This document shows, piece after piece, positions 7,204 to 14,896 of a stretch of 64,000 nucleotides of DNA (position 1 is its first letter; every line of letters begins with the position of its first letter). This DNA is from a virus. A model generated the notes under the pieces. That model did not search any database, had not been told where the DNA came from, and saw only the letters and a list, made by a program, of their open reading frames with translations. The translations under genes and the position numbers were made by a program. The DNA lies in the IMG/VR virus record IMGVR_UViG_3300005617_000004, positions 1 through 64,000 of that record. One strand, given 5' to 3'.

Positions 7204-7614
7204 ATGTCCAAGCCCGTGCTCGGTAACCTGACCGCTATCACCCACTGCCCGGGTCGCGCTGTCGCGATCGGCCCCCTCGAACATCTCCGCCAAGCCCCGT
7301 GCCAGTGCCGTAGCGTCTACCGCTACCGTGTCAGCACCTACCTGCTCGGCAAGAGCATCACCACGACCGCGCAGTGGCAGCCCATGAAGAAGCTGTCGCG
7401 CCACTGCGAGCGCTGCAAGAAGGAGGGGAACAGCAACTACTCGCCGAATGAAGACGCGCAGGACGTGGGCGCCGAGCAGGTGGAGATCCAGTGCGAGAAC
7501 CCCGAGAACGGCAAGCTCTACTTCGCGCGGTTCGTTGCCGACGGACGCGACTGGGAAACCAACCATGTCGACAGCTGGCACTGGGACATGATACCCTTCA
7601 AGGAAAAGACCTGA
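7204..7614 (+). CDS. Hypothetical protein with possible Zn site (136 aa)
   Basis: ATG at 7204 one base after the upstream stop. CQCRS at about residue 34 and CERCKKEG at about residue 69 could form a four-Cys metal site. The C-terminal half has NGKLYFARFVADGRDWE, a beta-hairpin like those of small phage single-domain proteins. Function unknown. Confidence 0.7.
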   Translation: MSKPVLGNLTAITHCPGRAVAIGPLEHLRQAPCQCRSVYRYRVSTYLLGKSITTTAQWQPMKKLSRHCERCKKEGNSNYSPNEDAQDVGAEQVEIQCENPENGKLYFARFVADGRDWETNHVDSWHWDMIPFKEKT

Positions 7615-7615
7615 C

Positions 7616-7984
7616 ATGCACCTCTACATCGACGACGCCCGCGACTTCTACCACGAGCACGCGGTCGTGTGCCGGACCGGCGAGAACGGCATCCTGGTCG
7701 CCCGCGGGCTCGCCAAACATATCACGGTCCTGTACATGGACCACGACCTGGGGCCCGGCATCAACGGGCAGCAGGTGCTGCGGCGACTGATGGGTGGGAC
7801 GGACACGAACCTGCCACCGCGTGGGCCGTTCGGCGAAACGCTGGTGCCCGAGCATGACCCGGTGCGGCCGCCCCTGGTGGTGCTGATCACCATGAACCCG
7901 GTCGGCTACAACGCGATGGCGGAGATCCTGAAGGACTACGGATACGAGGCGGATGGCGTGGATCGGTACCGGAGAAAGCCATGA
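7616..7984 (+). CDS. cREC-like receiver domain protein
   Basis: 122 aa. HLYIDDARDFYHE at the N-terminus, LYMDHDLGPGINGQQVL in the middle and MNPVGYNAMAEILKDYGYE near the end match the cyclic-phosphate-processing receiver (cREC) family: paired acidic residues in strand 1, the LDHDLG loop, and a conserved NPVG segment after strand 4. In that family the domain is predicted to process cyclic-phosphate or RNA ends rather than act in two-component signalling. Single-domain proteins of this type are frequent in phages. The normal His before NPVG appears replaced by Met here. Stop overlaps the next ATG. Confidence 0.75.
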   Translation: MHLYIDDARDFYHEHAVVCRTGENGILVARGLAKHITVLYMDHDLGPGINGQQVLRRLMGGTDTNLPPRGPFGETLVPEHDPVRPPLVVLITMNPVGYNAMAEILKDYGYEADGVDRYRRKP

Positions 7985-8265
7985 GCCGGATCCTCGATGT
8001 TGAAGTGCTGGTCATAGGTGGGGCGTCGAGACATTGGTGCAAGGGGGCCGTAGCGTGGAGAGAAGTCCAGGCCATGGACGAGTTGCACCCGCTGCTACTG
8101 CCCCGCGACAGTACGGGAAAGACGCTGTGGGACGCGAAGCCTGTACACACGGCCGTCACGCGTCTGCTTCTGCGCGACGGCCGCGAGGTGATCGTCAACC
8201 TTCCGTTGACCGAAGCCCGGCTGATGTTGAATGCCTACCTGCACGACTACGCGAGCAAACCATGA
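7981..8265 (+). CDS. Hypothetical protein (94 aa)
   Basis: ATG overlaps the upstream stop. Beta-rich N-terminal half (ILDVEVLVIGG), a loop with LLLPRDSTGKTLWD, then strands and a final helix (TEARLMLNAYLHDY). The layout resembles small phage beta-barrel proteins. Coupled to the next gene by ATGA. Confidence 0.7.
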   Translation: MSRILDVEVLVIGGASRHWCKGAVAWREVQAMDELHPLLLPRDSTGKTLWDAKPVHTAVTRLLLRDGREVIVNLPLTEARLMLNAYLHDYASKP

Positions 8266-8693
8266 AAACCACACCCCTCACCATGACCGTCGCACCGCCC
8301 GAGATGCCGTCCGGCAAGCCCTCGGTGCCGATGATGCAGTGGGGCAAAGACCACTGGTCGACGTTCGCCTACCTCGAGTGCTGCGCGGTGGACAAGAAAG
8401 GGGCGATCGATCGTGACCGTATGCGCTGCGATCTCGCAGTGCATCCGGGGCTCGGCGGCTGTGCGAGCCGTGTTGGGGCGTCGCCCACGCGGACCAAAGG
8501 CGGCGACGTGCCCAGCCATGACGATTGGAGTTGCTTCGAGGACTTCGTCGCGACGGGGCTGTGCACATGGGAGGGAACGGGCATCCACCCGCGGGTGAAG
8601 TTCACCCCGGAGGGCCAGAAAATCGCGGCCCGTCTTCGCGCGCACAAGCAGGCCGGCGGCGTATTCCACACCTTCGACGCGAGCGCGCCGTGA
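8262..8693 (+). CDS. Hypothetical phage protein (143 aa)
   Basis: Starts at ATG 8262 overlapping the upstream stop. MQWGKDHWSTFAYLECCAVD and a DRDRMRCDLAVHPG segment resemble a phage hypothetical family with a Trp/His-rich core and a helix-turn-helix-like C-terminus (FTPEGQKIAARLRAHK). Weak resemblance only. GTG start of the next gene overlaps its stop. Confidence 0.7.
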   Translation: MKTTPLTMTVAPPEMPSGKPSVPMMQWGKDHWSTFAYLECCAVDKKGAIDRDRMRCDLAVHPGLGGCASRVGASPTRTKGGDVPSHDDWSCFEDFVATGLCTWEGTGIHPRVKFTPEGQKIAARLRAHKQAGGVFHTFDASAP

Positions 8694-8959
8694 AGTTCTA
8701 CCCGTTTATCATTTACCGGCCGCCCACGCACCGGTTCGAGATTCACGGAGACTGGGTCGACGGTCAGGTTAACTTGGAGGAAGTGCAAGGGTTTCGTGCT
8801 TCCGACAGGGCTCGGGGGAGCCACGGAGCGTGCGGCTACATATCTGCCGGCGAACCGACCATGCTACTCCTTCGGGACTCGCGCGACCTGTGCGTATCTG
8901 CCAGCCCGCGCGAAGTCGCCGAGATTATGCGCAAATACGCGGCGGGGGAGCTACCATGA
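8690..8959 (+). CDS. Hypothetical protein (89 aa)
   Basis: GTG start at 8690 on the preceding stop. Beta-rich (KFYPFIIYRPPTHRFEIHGD), a polar loop, and a C-terminal helix after ASPREVAEIMRKY. A possible stand-alone fold of strands plus one helix. No family recognised; the stop overlaps the next ATG. Confidence 0.65.
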   Translation: MKFYPFIIYRPPTHRFEIHGDWVDGQVNLEEVQGFRASDRARGSHGACGYISAGEPTMLLLRDSRDLCVSASPREVAEIMRKYAAGELP

Positions 8960-9468
8960 AGCCCAAGTACCTCGACGCCTCGGCCGTCCTCAGCCCCTGC
9001 GAGCAGTACCGGTACGTGCTGCGCCGGCGTTGGGCCGACGACGGTCGCACGCTGCTGTGGATCCTGATCAACCCTAGCACCGCCGACGCCGAGAAGGACG
9101 ATTTGACGGTCAAGAAGGGTGTCGGTTTCAGCAGGCAATGGGGTTTCAATGCGATGGCCTTCTGCAACCTGTTCGCCTACCGGTCGACCGACGCCGACGC
9201 CCTGCTGACCCCCGGCCTCGACATCGTCGGCCCGCAGAACGACCACTGGCTTGACCTGTTGATCGGCGAGCACGCGGACGTTATCCTGGCGTGGGGCGCC
9301 CACCATCCCCACCTCGTGGAACTCCGGATGCCGGCTTTGACTGCGATCCTCGAGAAGTACCACCGGTCGGTCTGGTGCCTTGGCACCACCAAGGCGGGGC
9401 AGCCGAGACATCCGGCGCGACTCGGGTACGCGACGCAGCGTGAGACGATTGTTTGGAGCAAGGCGTGA
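8956..9468 (+). CDS. DUF1643 family protein
   Basis: 170 aa, full length for the family. Diagnostic features are YVLRRRWADDGRTLLWILIN, the NPSTAD motif, CNLFAYRSTDADALL, and the GPQNDHWL segment. DUF1643 proteins occur in many phages and bacterial mobile elements; biochemical role not established, though the fold has been suggested to be nucleotide related. ATG at 8956 follows GGGGGAG and overlaps the upstream stop. Confidence 0.9.
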   Translation: MKPKYLDASAVLSPCEQYRYVLRRRWADDGRTLLWILINPSTADAEKDDLTVKKGVGFSRQWGFNAMAFCNLFAYRSTDADALLTPGLDIVGPQNDHWLDLLIGEHADVILAWGAHHPHLVELRMPALTAILEKYHRSVWCLGTTKAGQPRHPARLGYATQRETIVWSKA

Positions 9469-9722
9469 TCAGACTCGACCTGTCGGCGGACCAGATAGCA
9501 GACCTCGCGGTGCTGGTCAGTGCGCGGAAATGGGACGTTACCCGTTGGTCGTTTCACGGGGTGGATGAAAGCTATGCGAGCACGATCACGCTCCAGGTCC
9601 GGCTGGGGCAGCACAGCCCGGGCGGCCACATCGACCTGTGGTGGGACGCAGAGCGGCAGAACCAGAACACCCACAGGCCCGGTCAATGGTTGATCAGCCA
9701 CATGACGGAGAACAAGCTGTGA
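9465..9722 (+). CDS. Hypothetical protein (85 aa)
   Basis: GTG start at 9465 on the upstream stop, after GGAGC. Begins with an amphipathic helix (LDLSADQIADLAVLVSAR) followed by strands with Trp residues (HIDLWWDAERQ). Coupled to the next gene. Unknown. Confidence 0.65.
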   Translation: MIRLDLSADQIADLAVLVSARKWDVTRWSFHGVDESYASTITLQVRLGQHSPGGHIDLWWDAERQNQNTHRPGQWLISHMTENKL

Positions 9723-9958
9723 CCCTCGACGACGACATCGCCCGCTGGCTCCGCGCCCGTGCCGCCATCCGGCAGTGCTGGTCGACCCGGCGCAATCCGC
9801 TGGTCCGACGCTGGATCCGCGAATGGCTGATGGAGTGCCGCATCGCGCAGGACTCAGTCGGATCCTATGGCGCGTTCCTGCGCGATGAAGCGCTGGACAC
9901 GGCACGGCGCGCGACCGGGCATCCCGACCTGTACGAACTCGCCTGCCGGGTGGGCTAA
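9719..9958 (+). CDS. Hypothetical basic helical protein (79 aa)
   Basis: GTG start at 9719 overlapping the upstream TGA. Arg-rich helices (WLRARAAIRQCWSTRRNPLV, RRWIREWLMECR). Possibly nucleic-acid binding by charge alone. Overlaps the next start at 9958. Confidence 0.65.
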   Translation: MTLDDDIARWLRARAAIRQCWSTRRNPLVRRWIREWLMECRIAQDSVGSYGAFLRDEALDTARRATGHPDLYELACRVG

Positions 9959-10473
9959 TGGCTTCACCCGCCGTCTACGCCTACGTGGCAGCGTTGCCGA
10001 ACGGCTTGATCGCTCGCGAGATCCGCCGCAATCAACTGGTGTGCGCCGTCGCCTCCCGCGTCCGTAACCTGTGGCGTGTCGAGATGTGGTCGACCACCCG
10101 CGTCAACGCGGATCGGTACGCGCGCGAGTGGACGCAGCGGATGCATGTGTCGGCACTGGGCACCAAGCTCAAGCCCAAGGACTTCGAGGCGCGGGTGGTG
10201 CCTGTAACCGTCACGGAGGTGCCCCAGGCGCAGTGGGCGAAGGCGATCTACGGTGGCATGCTGTTTCGGACTCGGTACTTCCCGGCCTGGGCGCAGCACC
10301 GGCCGTTGTGCGTGGTGCTGGGCGGTGAGACGGGGACCGGCTGGAAAGCGGTGGGCTGGCCTACCACCGACCTGGAGCGCGATTTGATGGCGTTCCGGGC
10401 AAAACAGCTGTTTCCTAGGGTCGAAATTGCCCCATGCATAAGCTCCAAGCCGGTTGTTGACAAGGCTCCCTAG
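9958..10473 (+). CDS. Hypothetical protein (171 aa)
   Basis: ATG on the upstream TAA. Predicted helix-turn-helix-like start (LPNGLIAREIRRNQL) and a central alpha/beta domain with TTRVNADRYAREWTQ and a buried strand HRPLCVVLGGETG. I cannot assign a family. Last gene of the first accessory block; its TAG stop (10471-10473) is part of the CCCTAG box of the next promoter. Confidence 0.7.
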   Translation: MASPAVYAYVAALPNGLIAREIRRNQLVCAVASRVRNLWRVEMWSTTRVNADRYAREWTQRMHVSALGTKLKPKDFEARVVPVTVTEVPQAQWAKAIYGGMLFRTRYFPAWAQHRPLCVVLGGETGTGWKAVGWPTTDLERDLMAFRAKQLFPRVEIAPCISSKPVVDKAP

Positions 10474-10512
10474 AGGCTCCATAGTCTCGGCATAACCGAG
10501 CCTAGAAAGGGC
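10457..10512 (+). promoter_or_regulatory. Doublet phage promoter plus leader box
   Basis: TTGACA (10457-10462), CTCCCTAG (10466-10473), CTCCATAGT (10477-10485), spacer 17; leader AGCCTAGAAAGGGC at 10499-10512. This is the copy closest to a sigma-70 consensus and drives the helicase operon. Confidence 0.85.
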
Positions 10513-10519
10513 CAAGACC

Positions 10520-12082
10520 ATGAATCACGCCGCCCCCTCCCCGCGCGTTTACTCTCCCTATCAGGAGGCAATTTTCCGGGCTTTCACCGAAGGATCCGGC
10601 AACGTGGTTGTCGAGGCCGTCGCTGGCAGCGGCAAGACCACCACCCTCGTGGAGGCCCTGAAGCGGTGGCAGCAGGTCGAGGCGAACCGTGGCAAACGTG
10701 CGCTGTTCTGCGCCTTCAACAAGAGCATCGCCGATGAACTCAGCCGCCGCGTGCCGACGGGCGTGGATGCGAAAACGCTTCACGGGCTATCCTTTGGTGC
10801 GGTGATTCGCCGCTTCAAGGGCATCAAGGTCAACGATCGCAAGCTGCACGATACGGCCAAGGCCCTCGCAACCGCAGTGCTCGGCGACAAGGACCGTGAG
10901 CGTCTCCAGGAGGTGAGCGGCGACCTCGCCAAGGTCTACGGTCTGCTGCGCGGTACCATGACCCAGCTGTCAGACTCGGACGCGGTGGCGGACACCATCT
11001 CCAGCTACGGCGCCACACTCGACGCACCGGCGGATAGCCTGCCGCTGATCAGTGAACTGGATCAGATCATGCGGTCGGAGACGTCCAGCTGTACCTTCGA
11101 CGAGATGCTGACCTTCGTCATTGACCACAGCATCCCGATGCCCAAGTATGACTTGATCTGCGTGGACGAGAGCCAGGATCTGAATCGTCTTCAAATCGAA
11201 CTGCTCAAGCGGGCCTTGGCCCCTAGCGGGAGATTGGTGGCTGTCGGCGACTCGAAGCAGGCCTGCTATCTCTTCAGAGGGGCAGACGCCCGCGCGATGG
11301 AGCGCATCCGCGAGGAGTTCAACGTCAGTCAGGGCAACTGCCTGCCTCTTAGCATCACGTACCGTTGCCCGCGCACAGTGGTCGAGTTCGCCCAGCAATG
11401 GGTGCCGCACATCCAGGCCGCGGACAGCGCCGCGGTGGGTGAGGTCGTCCGGCGCACGGCCGAGGAGGTCAACGACACGTTGATGGGTCTGCCGCACGAA
11501 GCCATGGTGATCTGCCGCGTCAACGCTCCGCTGGTCGGCACCGCCCTGGCAATGATCGCGCGCGGCCGCAAGGCCGTGGTTCGCGGTCGCGACATTGGCA
11601 AGACCATCGCCAAGTTGGCCACCAAGCTGTCGCAGAAGGTTGCCAAGCACAAGATGGTCGGTCGCAACCGGGTCAGCGCCGACGAGATGGAAGGCTTGGA
11701 GGCGGAGGTCAAGGAATACCGCGATACCGAGGGCGCGAAGCTGATCAAGGCGCGCAAGGATACCCAGGCACAGCAGCTGGACGATCAGTGCGAGACGCTG
11801 TTGGCCCTGATGAGCGGTGTGGTCAGCATTCAAGCTCTCCACAGCCGGATCGAGCAGCTGTTCAGCGATGATCGGGTCGGAGTGGTGTTCAGCAGCATTC
11901 ACCGCAGCAAGGGGTTGGAGGCCAAGACCGTGGTCTGGCTGGCGCCTGAGAAGAACGATGCTATGGAAGAACGTGCCCGCAGCGACAGCGCTGCGGCGCA
12001 GGAGAGCAATTTGCGTTACATTGCGGTCACCAGGGCGATCGAAATGCTGATCGTGCAGCCCCTTCCTGAGAAGGAGGGGTGA
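10520..12082 (+). CDS. Superfamily 1 (UvrD/Rep-like) DNA helicase
   Basis: 520 aa. Walker A in VVEAVAGSGKTTTLVEAL (about residue 30), Walker B in DLICVDESQDLNRLQ (about 210), motif III GRLVAVGDSKQACYLFRGAD (about 238), motif IV region LPLSITYRCPRTVVEFAQ, motif V FSSIHRSKGLEAKTVVW (about 455) and motif VI NLRYIAVTRAIEMLIV (about 495). All catalytic motifs are intact, so an active ATP-dependent 3'-5' type SF1A helicase is expected, acting in replication or recombination. Shorter than cellular UvrD, as usual for phage versions. First gene after a strong promoter; followed by an HNH endonuclease. Confidence 0.95.
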   Translation: MNHAAPSPRVYSPYQEAIFRAFTEGSGNVVVEAVAGSGKTTTLVEALKRWQQVEANRGKRALFCAFNKSIADELSRRVPTGVDAKTLHGLSFGAVIRRFKGIKVNDRKLHDTAKALATAVLGDKDRERLQEVSGDLAKVYGLLRGTMTQLSDSDAVADTISSYGATLDAPADSLPLISELDQIMRSETSSCTFDEMLTFVIDHSIPMPKYDLICVDESQDLNRLQIELLKRALAPSGRLVAVGDSKQACYLFRGADARAMERIREEFNVSQGNCLPLSITYRCPRTVVEFAQQWVPHIQAADSAAVGEVVRRTAEEVNDTLMGLPHEAMVICRVNAPLVGTALAMIARGRKAVVRGRDIGKTIAKLATKLSQKVAKHKMVGRNRVSADEMEGLEAEVKEYRDTEGAKLIKARKDTQAQQLDDQCETLLALMSGVVSIQALHSRIEQLFSDDRVGVVFSSIHRSKGLEAKTVVWLAPEKNDAMEERARSDSAAAQESNLRYIAVTRAIEMLIVQPLPEKEG

Positions 12083-12783
12083 CCGTGCCCAGCCCCTGTG
12101 TTCGAGATTTGACCGGGCAGACTTTTGGCCGGGTTACGGTGCTCAAGTTTCACGCCAGCGTGAAACAGAAGGCGCACTGGCTTTGCCGCTGTTCTTGCGG
12201 CACCGAATGGACAACTTCGGGGAACTCTCTGCTCAGAGGCAACACGCAAAGCTGCGGGTGTCTGCATAAGGAGAGAGCCGGTGATGCGAACCGGGTACAC
12301 GGGCATTCTCGTAAAGCACGGAGTAGCTACGTTAGTTGGCAGCGCATGAAAATACGGTGCTACAACCCGAACACCTTGGACTATAAAAACTACGGAGGTC
12401 GCGGAATCCGAGTGTGTTCCCGCTGGAGCGAGTTTGCCAACTTCTACGCGGACATGGGCGAGCGCCCGTTTCGCGGAGCGACGATAGAGCGGCTGGACAA
12501 CGGCAAAGACTACGGCCCTGACAACTGTGTTTGGAGTACCCGCAAGGCGCAGAACAATAACAAACGGAACAACCGCCTACTCACCGCTCAAGGGGTTACC
12601 ATGACCGTCGCCCAATGGGCGGAGGCTCGCGGGATACAGGCTGGGGCCATTCACCAGCGGCTCGTCCGATCCAAATGGACAGTAGATCAGGCGCTAGGGT
12701 TCGCGGACCCGCCGTTTGATCCCCACGCGCACAAGTCCTACGCGTCCTCTCGCGTCTATAAACCCTTTCCGCCGCAAGCATAG
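12079..12783 (+). CDS. HNH/AP2-type homing endonuclease
   Basis: 234 aa. LTGQTFGRVTVLKFH, a treble-clef start CRCSCGTEW, SCGCL, then the conserved core YVSWQRMKIRCYNPN, YGGRGIRVCSRWSEFANF, IERLDNGKDYGPDNCVW. This order is typical of free-standing phage HNH endonucleases with an NUMOD/AP2-like DNA-binding tail (residues 175-210, MTVAQWAEARGIQAGAIHQ). Inserted immediately downstream of the helicase, with the GTG start overlapping its stop (an internal GTG at 12085 is an alternative). Codon use and lower GC in its centre suggest recent transfer. Confidence 0.92.
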   Translation: MTVPSPCVRDLTGQTFGRVTVLKFHASVKQKAHWLCRCSCGTEWTTSGNSLLRGNTQSCGCLHKERAGDANRVHGHSRKARSSYVSWQRMKIRCYNPNTLDYKNYGGRGIRVCSRWSEFANFYADMGERPFRGATIERLDNGKDYGPDNCVWSTRKAQNNNKRNNRLLTAQGVTMTVAQWAEARGIQAGAIHQRLVRSKWTVDQALGFADPPFDPHAHKSYASSRVYKPFPPQA

Positions 12784-12791
12784 AGAAGTAC

Positions 12792-13415
12792 ATGCCCACC
12801 GTCATCAACCCCCACCTGCTCACTTGCCGCAAGGACATCCCGCGCTGGCTCATGGCGTGCGGCTACAAGCATCTCTGCGAGGTCGGCGTGCGAGAGGGCG
12901 CCCACCTGAAGTCGTGGACCGCTGCCCAGCCCGAATCGCTGATCGGGGTCGACCTGTGGGCCAACGACGGCGTCCTTGCCCGCAACGACAAAGGTTTTAC
13001 CCAAGAGCGCATGGACAAGATGTTCAACGACCTGTCCGAGTGGGGTCAGACCTGCACGATGACCGAAGGCCCGTCGGTTATGCTGCTGCGTGGTGATTCA
13101 GCCAGGATGGCCGAAGCCGTCCTTGACGCGTCCCTCGACTTTGTCTACATCGACGCCGACCACACCTACGAGGCCGTCGCCAAAGACATCGCCGCGTGGT
13201 GGCCCAAGGTACGCGTCGGCGGCACGATCGGCGGCCACGACTACGTCAAGTGGACGCTGCCGAACGGGGTCAATTTCGGGGTGATCCAGGCGGTGACCGA
13301 GTTCGCTGCGGGGTTGGGGCTGACGGAACCAGTGTGGAACACCGGCGGGAGAATGGACCAAGGGAAGGACCACTACGCGTCGTGGTTCGTCACGAAGAAG
13401 GAGAACATGCCGTGA
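12792..13415 (+). CDS. Class I SAM-dependent methyltransferase (Methyltransf_24-like)
   Basis: 207 aa. Motif I-like LCEVGVREGAHLKSW (residues 28-42), acidic motif II SLIGVDLWAND, and the characteristic DFVYIDADHTYEAVAKDI followed by WPKVRVGGTIGGHDY. This is the pattern of class I methyltransferases linked to sugar or small-molecule modification. Substrate unknown. Its neighbourhood includes another methyltransferase and sugar-transfer genes, so glycan modification is plausible (inference). Confidence 0.9.
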   Translation: MPTVINPHLLTCRKDIPRWLMACGYKHLCEVGVREGAHLKSWTAAQPESLIGVDLWANDGVLARNDKGFTQERMDKMFNDLSEWGQTCTMTEGPSVMLLRGDSARMAEAVLDASLDFVYIDADHTYEAVAKDIAAWWPKVRVGGTIGGHDYVKWTLPNGVNFGVIQAVTEFAAGLGLTEPVWNTGGRMDQGKDHYASWFVTKKENMP

Positions 13416-13573
13416 GCAAGCCGCCGAAAGAGACCCAGCTGCTGATCAAGGGCTTCGACCCGGAGCTCCGCACCCGCATGAAGGTGGCCGCCATCAAGGC
13501 GGGCAAGCCCTTGCGGGTGTGGGTGGCGGAGGTGCTGCTGGTGGCGGTACAGAAAGCGGAACGCGGGGGTTGA
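13412..13573 (+). CDS. Small ribbon-helix-helix-like protein (53 aa)
   Basis: GTG start at 13412 overlapping the methyltransferase stop. TQLLIKGFDPELRTRMKVAA followed by IKAGKPLRVWVAEVLL matches the strand-helix-helix layout of Arc/MetJ-type DNA-binding proteins. Would act as a dimeric transcription regulator. A palindrome overlapping a promoter lies 9 bases after its stop, a likely operator. Confidence 0.75.
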   Translation: MSKPPKETQLLIKGFDPELRTRMKVAAIKAGKPLRVWVAEVLLVAVQKAERGG

Positions 13574-13598
13574 CGTCTGACCTATACCAGGGTATAGA
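13570..13598 (+). promoter_or_regulatory. Promoter with overlapping palindromic operator
   Basis: TTGACG (13570-13575), 17 bases, TATAGA (13593-13598). The -10 lies in the right arm of the inverted repeat CTATACC-AG-GGTATAG (13582-13597). A dimeric regulator bound here would block RNA polymerase; the RHH protein encoded just upstream is the obvious candidate. No CTCCCTAG boxes, so it differs from the other phage promoters. Confidence 0.7.
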
Positions 13599-13622
13599 CG
13601 AGTACCACCTAAGGAGTCAGTC

Positions 13623-14189
13623 ATGGGTAAAAAGCGCCGCAACCCTACCGAAGAACCGAAGTTCTTGTCCACCACCGAGGCAAAGGCCGTGGTGGAGACG
13701 TACTTCGAGAAGGCCAAGAAGAACGCGGTACGGGCCGCGCTGTGTGGCGGGTTCGCCATGCAGCTGTACGGGTCGGACCGTCTGACCAAAGACATCGACT
13801 TCATGGCCGATGACCTGTTGTCCGATCGCCCCGCCGGCAACCTGAGCTTCGGCGGCGTGCGCTATGACGCCGGGGAGACGGTAGTGGACTGGATTGTCCG
13901 CGAGGATGAGCAGGATTTTCTGTATCAGGCAGCGCTGGAGGACCGCATGCGGGGCCCGAGTGGCTTCTGGATCATCCGGCCGGAATGGCTGGCCTTGATC
14001 AAGCATCTGGCGCGCCGTCCGAAGGACGAACTGGATCTCACGTACCTGCTCACCGCCCCCGGACTGGTCGACCGCAGCAAAGTGCTGAGCCACATCAAGA
14101 AGCATTTCGGCCGCGGGGCCTTCTCCACCATCGACGAACTGAAACAGGCCTTTTCCGAGGCCGATTGGCGTAAAACCAGGGGTGGCTAA
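13623..14189 (+). CDS. Nucleotidyltransferase-fold protein (AbiEii/MNT-like)
   Basis: 188 aa; ribosome site TAAGGAG 9 bases upstream. LCGGFAMQLYGSDRLTKDID then FMADD carries the GG-(14-18)-DxD signature of the nucleotidyltransferase superfamily, followed by LALIKHLARRPKDELDLTYL, as in AbiEii-like toxins and related NTases. Such domains add nucleotides to RNA or protein. No AbiEi-type antitoxin is next to it; an RHH gene lies upstream but in a different operon. Could be a toxin-like, host-takeover or tRNA-related enzyme. Confidence 0.8.
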   Translation: MGKKRRNPTEEPKFLSTTEAKAVVETYFEKAKKNAVRAALCGGFAMQLYGSDRLTKDIDFMADDLLSDRPAGNLSFGGVRYDAGETVVDWIVREDEQDFLYQAALEDRMRGPSGFWIIRPEWLALIKHLARRPKDELDLTYLLTAPGLVDRSKVLSHIKKHFGRGAFSTIDELKQAFSEADWRKTRGG

Positions 14190-14197
14190 AGAGGGGC

Positions 14198-14254
14198 TTG
14201 ACTCCCTAGGCTCTCCATAGTACCCTCCCACCAGCAACCCAGCCTAGAAAGGGC
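14198..14254 (+). promoter_or_regulatory. Doublet phage promoter plus leader box
   Basis: TTGACT (14198-14203) overlaps CTCCCTAG (14202-14209); CTCCATAGT at 14213-14221. Only 12 bases lie between TTGACT and CATAGT, too short for a normal -35/-10 pair, so the doublet itself must matter. Leader AGCCTAGAAAGGGC at 14241-14254. Confidence 0.75.
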
Positions 14255-14260
14255 CCTACC

Positions 14261-14896
14261 ATGAAGCGCTACAACCTCGTCCTGCTCTGCGTGCTGTTCA
14301 TCCTCCTCTGCGCCGCTCACAAGAGCGTCGGAGCCGAGGACCTGATCGGTGCCCCGCCTACGGCCGACCAGAAGGCCCTCGACGACGCCACCGCCAAGGC
14401 CGCGGCTACCAAGCTGCCCCCGGCCGTGCAGTCGCTGATCGACCGGGCCGACGCCGCGGCAGTCAAGATCCAGGCGAAGGCCAAGGATGACGAGGGCAAG
14501 CTGCGGGCGGACCTCGTCGCGTCGCTGGCCAAGGCGCAGGCGGAAGCCACCAAGAAGGGCGACCTGTCGCTGGCCCTGGCGATCAAGGCCAGGATCGACG
14601 AGCAGGGGAAGATGGTGCCGGGGGTGACGGAGAAGCCCAAGGCCGAAGTGAAGTCAGAGCCCTTCAACGGCGCCTTCAGCTACTCGTTCCCGAACGGCCA
14701 CACCGGCTATATCGATGTTCAGCGCCCCTCGGTTGTGGACCGTTTGTCCGCGACGCGCGGCACAGTGACCCAGGAAGGCGCTACCTGGGTTGTTACGTGG
14801 TCGAACCAGACGCGCTGGGTGGTCCGGGAGCGCCGCGGCGAGTTCGCAGCCGAGTCATCGGACGGCATGTGCACCCTGGGGAAGGTTGCTCCGTGA
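14261..14896 (+). CDS. Secreted protein with Ala/Lys coiled-coil repeat (211 aa)
   Basis: Residues 1-25 form a signal peptide (basic RY, hydrophobic LVLLCVLFILLCAA, cleavage near SVGA-E). Residues 60-125 are a helical repeat ending GDLSLALAIKARIDEQGKM, a style of sequence I associate with secreted proteins of Planctomycetota and related phyla. The C-terminal 70 residues are a beta domain (FSYSFPNGHTGYIDVQ, WVVTWSNQTRWVV). Exported by Sec, probably acting in the envelope. May have been captured from the host. Confidence 0.75.
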   Translation: MKRYNLVLLCVLFILLCAAHKSVGAEDLIGAPPTADQKALDDATAKAAATKLPPAVQSLIDRADAAAVKIQAKAKDDEGKLRADLVASLAKAQAEATKKGDLSLALAIKARIDEQGKMVPGVTEKPKAEVKSEPFNGAFSYSFPNGHTGYIDVQRPSVVDRLSATRGTVTQEGATWVVTWSNQTRWVVRERRGEFAAESSDGMCTLGKVAP

